DNA of 32,666 nt from Candidatus Aenigmatarchaeota archaeon (lineage in GTDB: Archaea; Aenigmatarchaeota; Aenigmatarchaeia; Aenigmatarchaeales; Aenigmatarchaeaceae), in contig JAGGXH010000001.1 in NCBI GenBank assembly GCA_021163145.1, positions 1 through 32,666 of the forward strand, given 5' to 3'. Position 1 is the stretch's first letter. The number at the start of each line of letters is the position of its first letter. A program made the translations under genes and the position numbers. Below, piece by piece: positions 27,432 to 32,666 of the stretch. The notes beneath the pieces are model-generated. The model saw only the letters and a program-made list of their open reading frames with translations, did no database searches and was not told the origin of the DNA.

Positions 27432-28640
27432 TTATTCTTCTAAATCTTTCATCACTACTGTGTGCAATCCTTCAGGTCTTTTTATTCTTCCTTTAACATC
27501 TTTTCCAACTATCCACTGAACACCAGATTTATAACATATTTTTATCAAATTTTGATCTATTGTACCATCAAAGATTACAATATTTGGTTTTGATTCTTTG
27601 ATCATATTTCCCATTTCTTTTATTGGTACTTTTCCAAGTGGTTCAAAATCAGATGTTAAGAAAAATGCAGCTCTTGTTCCAATCAAATCATCTAAATATT
27701 TTTTAAATATTTCCTTTTTCTCAGGATCAATTATATACTTATTTGATTTTTTGCTGTTTATTTGTTTTATAGACCTAGAATTATATTTTCTTGTTGATCC
27801 TGCTTCTTCTCCTGTTTTATATTCAAATTTTGCTTGATCAACTGGAACTTTTTCTCTTAATGCTTTAAATATTTCTTTTATTGATAAATCTTCAACTTCT
27901 TTTCCTTTTGGTGCTCTTGCTACAAAATCTACATCAGTAACAGATAAAAGTTCTTTTAATATCAAATCTCCGCCTCTATCACCATCTAAAAATACTGTTA
28001 CTATCTTTGTTTTACATAGATCTATCATTTGCTTAGATACAGATGTACCACCATTTGCAATTACATTCTTTATACCAGCTTTTAATAGCTTGACAACATC
28101 TGCTCTTCCCTCAACAACAATTATTGAATCTGAGTCTGCTATAGAAGGTCCTGCAACAAGACCATTATATTCAGTAACCTCAGCTGCTCTAACTTCTTTC
28201 TTTAACTCATCACTTAATTGCTGTGTATCAGGCATGTCTTGCTCCATCATTTTTGCTAATAGTTCTTTTGCTCTATTAATTACATATTGTCTTTTTGTTA
28301 TTCTAACATCTTCTATTTTATCAACTTTTATTTTAGCATTACATGGTCCAACTCTTTCAATTGTTTCTGTACATGCTGCTAACAATGCTGTTTCAGATGC
28401 ATCTAATGAAGATGGAATAATAATTTCTCCATTAGATTTACCATTTTCTGTATTTATTATAACATCAATTCTTCCTACTCTTCCTGTTCTTTGAAGTTCT
28501 CTTAGATCCATGTCAGGACCAAGCAATCCTTCTGTTTGTCCAAATATAGCACCTATTACATCTGGTTTTTCAACAGTACCAGTAGCATGAAATTTAGCAA
28601 TTATTGTGTATTTTGAGCTTGATTGTGCTAATTTTCCCAT
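27432..28640 (-). CDS. dnaG: archaeal DnaG-type primase
   Basis: Toprim IIVVEGRADVVKLLKAGIKNVIANGGTS, VTVFLDGDRGGDLI; N-terminal YTIIAKFHATGTVEKPDVIGAIFGQTEGLLGPDMDLRELQRTGRVGRI. Confidence 0.95.
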   Translation of the reverse strand: MGKLAQSSSKYTIIAKFHATGTVEKPDVIGAIFGQTEGLLGPDMDLRELQRTGRVGRIDVIINTENGKSNGEIIIPSSLDASETALLAACTETIERVGPCNAKIKVDKIEDVRITKRQYVINRAKELLAKMMEQDMPDTQQLSDELKKEVRAAEVTEYNGLVAGPSIADSDSIIVVEGRADVVKLLKAGIKNVIANGGTSVSKQMIDLCKTKIVTVFLDGDRGGDLILKELLSVTDVDFVARAPKGKEVEDLSIKEIFKALREKVPVDQAKFEYKTGEEAGSTRKYNSRSIKQINSKKSNKYIIDPEKKEIFKKYLDDLIGTRAAFFLTSDFEPLGKVPIKEMGNMIKESKPNIVIFDGTIDQNLIKICYKSGVQWIVGKDVKGRIKRPEGLHTVVMKDLEE

Positions 28641-28658
28641 TTATTTCACCTCTTTATC

Positions 28659-28751
28659 AATTACAGAAACAGAGTTCTCTTTAAATTAGCCTTCATGGCT
28701 AATTTCTAGCAAATAAATTAATAATCATGATATGAACTCTTTTCTGTAATT
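28659..28751 (-). ncRNA. candidate structured RNA / 5' leader of dnaG
   Basis: Outer stem AATTACAGAAACAGAGTTC (28659-28677) with GAACTCTTTTCTGTAATT (28734-28751), 18 bp with one bulge; enclosed 9-bp hairpin AAATTAGCC/GGCTAATTT (28683-28705). Confidence 0.6.
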
Positions 28752-28985
28752 ATTAATTTTTTAATATTGTTATTAATTATATATAAAATATTACTTTAAA
28801 TATTTAAATACTTTATGGTAGTTAAATAACATAATAATTATTATAATTAACATTTTATGTGAGACTTATTTAAAAATATTAGTAATTTTAAAATCAAATT
28901 TTGGCGCTATTTGGCTATTAGACTTAAAATTTGAATGTTTTTGATTTTAGATAACTTTATATTACTTTGATAGTAATAGACTATT

Positions 28986-29312
28986 ATGAAAAAGAAAATA
29001 AAGCGAAATAGAACAATAAGAAGAGGAATAGATTATGTAAAACTTAGAAAAATCTGGAAAATATTGGAAATTGCAAGAGATAAAAATACATGGTTATATG
29101 TTGCGCAAATATCAAAGGTAACAAACATACATGAATCAACTATAAGATATTATTTGAACAAGTATCTAAATAGAGCAATTGAGAAAAACCCATCTATACC
29201 ACCTGGCATAAAACTAAGGCAAATACGATTAAAACCAGGAATTTTGCTAGAGAATTATATAAATGCATTGGAACATATTGAAAACAGAAAAAAATCTCTT
29301 AAAAAAACATAA
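28986..29312 (+). CDS. small winged-helix regulator (108 aa)
   Basis: WLYVAQISKVTNIHESTIRYYLNKYLNRAI HTH. Confidence 0.6.
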   Translation: MKKKIKRNRTIRRGIDYVKLRKIWKILEIARDKNTWLYVAQISKVTNIHESTIRYYLNKYLNRAIEKNPSIPPGIKLRQIRLKPGILLENYINALEHIENRKKSLKKT

Positions 29313-29643
29313 TTTTATCAGCAATTATTTCCAATTCATTTTTATATTTAGAAACTTTTCCAGTTACTGATACAACATCACCTTGTTTTAATTGCTCTGC
29401 TTCAGGTATTTTAGATTTCTTAAAAACTACTACTTTAATATCACCAGAAAAATCATATAATCTAAAAAACGTATTCCCATTTTTTCTAAATATTTGGCCA
29501 ACATTTCCCCTGATTGTTACTTTTTCTCCAAAATGCTTATTTGCTTGAGAAATATCTATTTTGTTTTCAAGATAATTTGTTATAAAATAAATTGATATAA
29601 CTCCAATAATAGCAACAATAATTGAAATTTTTAATATATTCAT
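29299..29643 (-). CDS. membrane-anchored OB-fold (tRNA_anti-like) protein
   Basis: N-terminal TM (ISIIVAIIGVISIYFI) then GEKVTIRGNVGQIFRKNGNTFFRLYDFSGDIKVVVFKKS...GDVVSVTGKVSKY. Confidence 0.72.
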   Translation of the reverse strand: MNILKISIIVAIIGVISIYFITNYLENKIDISQANKHFGEKVTIRGNVGQIFRKNGNTFFRLYDFSGDIKVVVFKKSKIPEAEQLKQGDVVSVTGKVSKYKNELEIIADKIMFF

Positions 29644-29734
29644 GATTTTGCTAATAAATAATTAGAATATAATTATTAGTTACTTATATGAGTTTAAATA
29701 TGCATTTAAATGTTTTTCGATAGTATAAATTATT

Positions 29735-30760
29735 ATGAGTAAGCAAAGGCGGGACAAAATTAACATTGAAGCAGACTATGATTTTTTAAGAAAATGCTTT
29801 AATAATGAAGATTATAATTCTGTTATTCAATATACCTATGATATATATTCTGATATTGGAGAGCCGCAGCTTACTAAATGCGAGATGAGAAAAAATAGTA
29901 AGTGTGTTAGAATATGGGATAAACAGGGAAAATTGATTACAATTAATATACCAAATAATAATGACAAGAAAACAGCAGCTTATTTTGCATATATTTTAAG
30001 CAGAATTGGAGGGGTAAATAAAAATAAAATATGTATATATACAGATGATCATATTAGAGTAACTACTAAACACAAAAAAGAACATGCAAACAAATCCTGT
30101 AAAAGAACTCTTGAACAATTAGATACTTTTTTAACAGAATATCAACAACCAAATAAAACATATATGAATAGAGAAACAGATGAAGATGCAGAGTTATTAA
30201 AAATAGCAGGTCTAGAATTTCTTTCAGAAGATATTTCAATCGATACACCTAATTTACAAGATAAACAGCCTATAAGATGGCAACAACTATCACAGAATAA
30301 AAAAGAAGACATAGAATCACTGGTGTCTCTGATAGCATATTCATCAAAAAATTTATCCTTAAGACAAATATCAGAGCATATTATGCAAAAAGCAAATGTA
30401 ATTGTTTCTATACCAACTTTAAAGAAAATAATTTCTGAAAATCAAATAAAAACAATAGCATTACAATATGATTCTCAAGAATATGCTATACTATATAATC
30501 AAGAAGATGAAGATATTAAAGATGATTATCAAATTAAAGAAGAATATATAATTAAATTAAATAATTCAGATACTTTAATAGAAAAGAGAAAGATATCAAT
30601 CGATTATGAGGAAATTCCTGAAAAAGAAGAAATAATAGTAATAGAAAATAGTCAAGAATGGCCATTTGAAGATGATCGAGATTTTATTGGTAGTTATATA
30701 CTTGAGTTCAGAGTAGATAAAAAAACAGGATTATTAAAACCAATATTAAAATATTTTTAA
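29735..30760 (+). CDS. hypothetical protein (341 aa), possible HTH-like central segment
   Basis: ORF only; SLRQISEHIMQKANVIVSIPTLKKIISENQ looks HTH-like; acidic C terminus. Confidence 0.65.
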   Translation: MSKQRRDKINIEADYDFLRKCFNNEDYNSVIQYTYDIYSDIGEPQLTKCEMRKNSKCVRIWDKQGKLITINIPNNNDKKTAAYFAYILSRIGGVNKNKICIYTDDHIRVTTKHKKEHANKSCKRTLEQLDTFLTEYQQPNKTYMNRETDEDAELLKIAGLEFLSEDISIDTPNLQDKQPIRWQQLSQNKKEDIESLVSLIAYSSKNLSLRQISEHIMQKANVIVSIPTLKKIISENQIKTIALQYDSQEYAILYNQEDEDIKDDYQIKEEYIIKLNNSDTLIEKRKISIDYEEIPEKEEIIVIENSQEWPFEDDRDFIGSYILEFRVDKKTGLLKPILKYF

Positions 30761-30791
30761 GCATATAGTCAATTCTTATACTTATATCCAT

Positions 30792-31325
30792 TTAAATAAA
30801 CTTTTTAACATATAATTTCTCATAAACAGGTCCATTAGGGGTTAAATTTGATTTAAATAATATAATAGACGAGATTTCCATTTCACCAATATAAGATTGT
30901 TCTTTAATTAATGATGTTAATTTATCTTTATTTCTATTAGATTTAACTCTACCAATTGTTAAATGAGGAACATATGATTTTTCTTCTGAAAAACCGAGTT
31001 GTTTTAATCCTTCTTTTAATAAATTATACATTTCAATTATATTTTCTTTTGGTTCTATATTTAACCACACTACTCTTATATAATCAAGTGAAGGAAAGGC
31101 TCCTGCGCCATTTATATTTACTTTAAATGGTTTTAAAGAAATTTTATTCATTATTTTTTTAATTAGATCAATTTTATCATTTTCAATATCACCCAAGAAA
31201 ATTAAATTAATATGTAAGTTTTCTTTCTCAACAAGTTTTATATCAAAATTAGAAAATCTTTTTTGGATCTTTGCAATTTTTTCCTTTAAATCATCAGATA
31301 TATCTATTCCAATAAAGCATCTCAT
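30792..31325 (-). CDS. thpR: RNA 2',3'-cyclic phosphodiesterase (2H family)
   Basis: MRCFIGIDI, two H-x-[TS/N] motifs: LHINLIFLG and VPHLTIGRVK. Confidence 0.92.
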   Translation of the reverse strand: MRCFIGIDISDDLKEKIAKIQKRFSNFDIKLVEKENLHINLIFLGDIENDKIDLIKKIMNKISLKPFKVNINGAGAFPSLDYIRVVWLNIEPKENIIEMYNLLKEGLKQLGFSEEKSYVPHLTIGRVKSNRNKDKLTSLIKEQSYIGEMEISSIILFKSNLTPNGPVYEKLYVKKFI

Positions 31326-31400
31326 ACTATATTTTACACAACAACAATATTTATATGTGATAAACTTCCTTTATTATTTACTTAACAAATTTTATAACAC

Positions 31401-31425
31401 CCAGAGCCGCGATACGGGTGATAAT
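31401..31425 (+). promoter_or_regulatory. GC-rich stem-forming leader element of nrdD
   Basis: CACCCAGAGCCGCGATACGGGTG just before the ATG at 31428; CACCC/GGGTG or CAC-CCG/CGG-GTG pairing. Confidence 0.45.
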
Positions 31426-31427
31426 TT

Positions 31428-32666
31428 ATGAAAAAAAACTTAATATCTAGGTCAGAGGTAGAAACCTTCTATATTGAAGATAAATCAAATATAAATTTTT
31501 GGTTAGCTAGAACAGAAAAATATTCTCCACAAAATGTTATTAAAGCATGTTTAAGAGCAGGTGCATCTTATGATGTTGCACAAGAGATAGCAAGAGAGCT
31601 TGATAATTATGCTGATTCTAGAATAAAAATGTCTGAAATCAGACCACTTATCTATAAATTATTATTATCAAAAGATAGACAAGCTGCTAAAAAATTTAAA
31701 GCAGGTGAAATTTATGTTGATACAAGTTTGGAAACAATAGAGGTCTTTAATAGAAACAAAATTGTAAAATCATTGATAAAAGAAACTGGATTAGATGAAT
31801 CAATAGCTGAACAAATTGCATTTGAAACAGAAAAATTTATTAAAAATTCAAATTTAGATCATGTTTCTGCTCCTCTTATAAGAGAAATAGTTAATTTCAA
31901 GTTGCTAGAACATGGATTAAAAAAAGAAAGAAATCTTTATACAAGAATTGGTATGCCAGTTGCTGATTTAACAAATTTAATAAACAGAGGCTCAAAAGAA
32001 AATGCAAATTTACAATATAATCCAGAGACAATACATAAAATAATGGCAGATTCTGTAAGTAAAGAATATACAATGTTAAAAATATTGCCACATGATATAA
32101 CTGATGCACATCTAAAAGCACAAATTCATGTACATGATATGGATTATTTTTGTATTGATGGGGAAACTCCAATATGGACAGTTAATCCAGAGCCACATTT
32201 TACAACTATTGGCAATATAATTGATGAAAAAATAAATTATAATTATTCAGATGTTGTCGTAAAAAGAACTAATATGAAAATTTTTTCAGGAATTGACGAT
32301 TCTTATCCACTTAATATAACTCATATAATAAAAAGAAGACCTATAGGAAATTTTTATAAATTAGTATTCTCAAATGGTGATTGTATAAAATGTCTAGGAA
32401 TGCACAAAATGTTTACATTAAGGTTACCATATAAAAAAATACGAACAATAAAATATTTATCAACTAAGAATTTAATAGAAAATTCAAAAGGATTCCATAT
32501 AGAAAGAAGCAAGTTTGATATCCCAAAGCAAATTACTGTGACAGATGAACTTAATTTTATTTTAAATCAGGTTCTTTATGGAAGAACAATAAAAGAAAGA
32601 ATTATATTCAGAACAGAATTTAATAATAAGCTAGAAACCGCTTTAAATAAACTTAATATACCTTAT
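31428..32666 (+). CDS. nrdD: anaerobic ribonucleoside-triphosphate reductase precursor, N-terminal part (runs off window)
   Basis: Manual translation: ATP-cone regions (VETFYIED...SPQNVIKACLRAG; IEVFNRNKIVKSLIKETG...), then HLKAQIHVHDMDYF | intein. Not in the ORF track because there is no stop before the edge. Confidence 0.88.
   Translation, partial: MKKNLISRSEVETFYIEDKSNINFWLARTEKYSPQNVIKACLRAGASYDVAQEIARELDNYADSRIKMSEIRPLIYKLLLSKDRQAAKKFKAGEIYVDTSLETIEVFNRNKIVKSLIKETGLDESIAEQIAFETEKFIKNSNLDHVSAPLIREIVNFKLLEHGLKKERNLYTRIGMPVADLTNLINRGSKENANLQYNPETIHKIMADSVSKEYTMLKILPHDITDAHLKAQIHVHDMDYFCIDGETPIWTVNPEPHFTTIGNIIDEKINYNYSDVVVKRTNMKIFSGIDDSYPLNITHIIKRRPIGNFYKLVFSNGDCIKCLGMHKMFTLRLPYKKIRTIKYLSTKNLIENSKGFHIERSKFDIPKQITVTDELNFILNQVLYGRTIKERIIFRTEFNNKLETALNKLNIPY
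32151..32666 (+). mobile_element. intein in NrdD, N-terminal part (truncated by window edge)
   Basis: After HVHDMDYF the protein continues CIDGETPIWTV (Cys1, block A) ... GNFYKLVFSNGDCIKCLGMHKMFTLRLP (block B-like) instead of the expected (C/G)TRPFCQ-type NrdD sequence. Confidence 0.85.

Noticed and set aside
28659-28751. C/D box sRNA interpretation of the dnaG upstream structure
   Set aside because: No C (RUGAUGA) and D (CUGA) box pair on the minus strand; the structure is stem-based instead.
31897-32172. 91-aa minus-strand ORF at the right edge
   Set aside because: Antisense to the NrdD frame, which carries clear conserved motifs and the intein junction.
1-32666. CRISPR arrays, tRNA and rRNA genes
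   Set aside because: No regularly spaced direct repeats of CRISPR length and no tRNA/rRNA-like GC-rich cloverleaf or conserved segments were seen; gaps between genes are short.

Overview
AT-rich archaeal chromosomal segment, possibly DPANN-like (low confidence). It is gene-dense with almost no intergenic space, and the genes are mostly informational. From left to right: a truncated IS200/IS605-type TnpA with end hairpins; a four-gene minus-strand lipid/envelope operon (GGR-like FAD reductase, SGNH hydrolase, Nudix, flippase); secF-secD; NAC; a TctA-like permease; then a replication locus. The replication locus holds an ORB-bearing candidate oriC next to cdc6/orc1, followed by a truncated and apparently catalytically dead PolD small-subunit (DP1) homologue, and a family B DNA polymerase with an intein at the YGD|TDS motif and a C-terminal Zn ribbon. 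Beyond that: TgtA, a HemK-like methyltransferase, an apparent single-chain RaSEA-ArcS fusion in an operon with Dph6 and a glutamine amidotransferase, M29 and M24 peptidases, DnaG primase with a strongly structured upstream region, ThpR, and the start of an anaerobic NTP reductase (nrdD) interrupted by a second intein that runs off the window. Best candidates for something new: (1) the cdc6 - dead DP1 - PolB(Zn) gene string, which resembles the eukaryotic replicative polymerase B-subunit arrangement; (2) the RaSEA-ArcS fusion for archaeosine synthesis; (3) structured upstream elements at dnaG and nrdD. All family calls come from reading motifs by eye; no searches were run.
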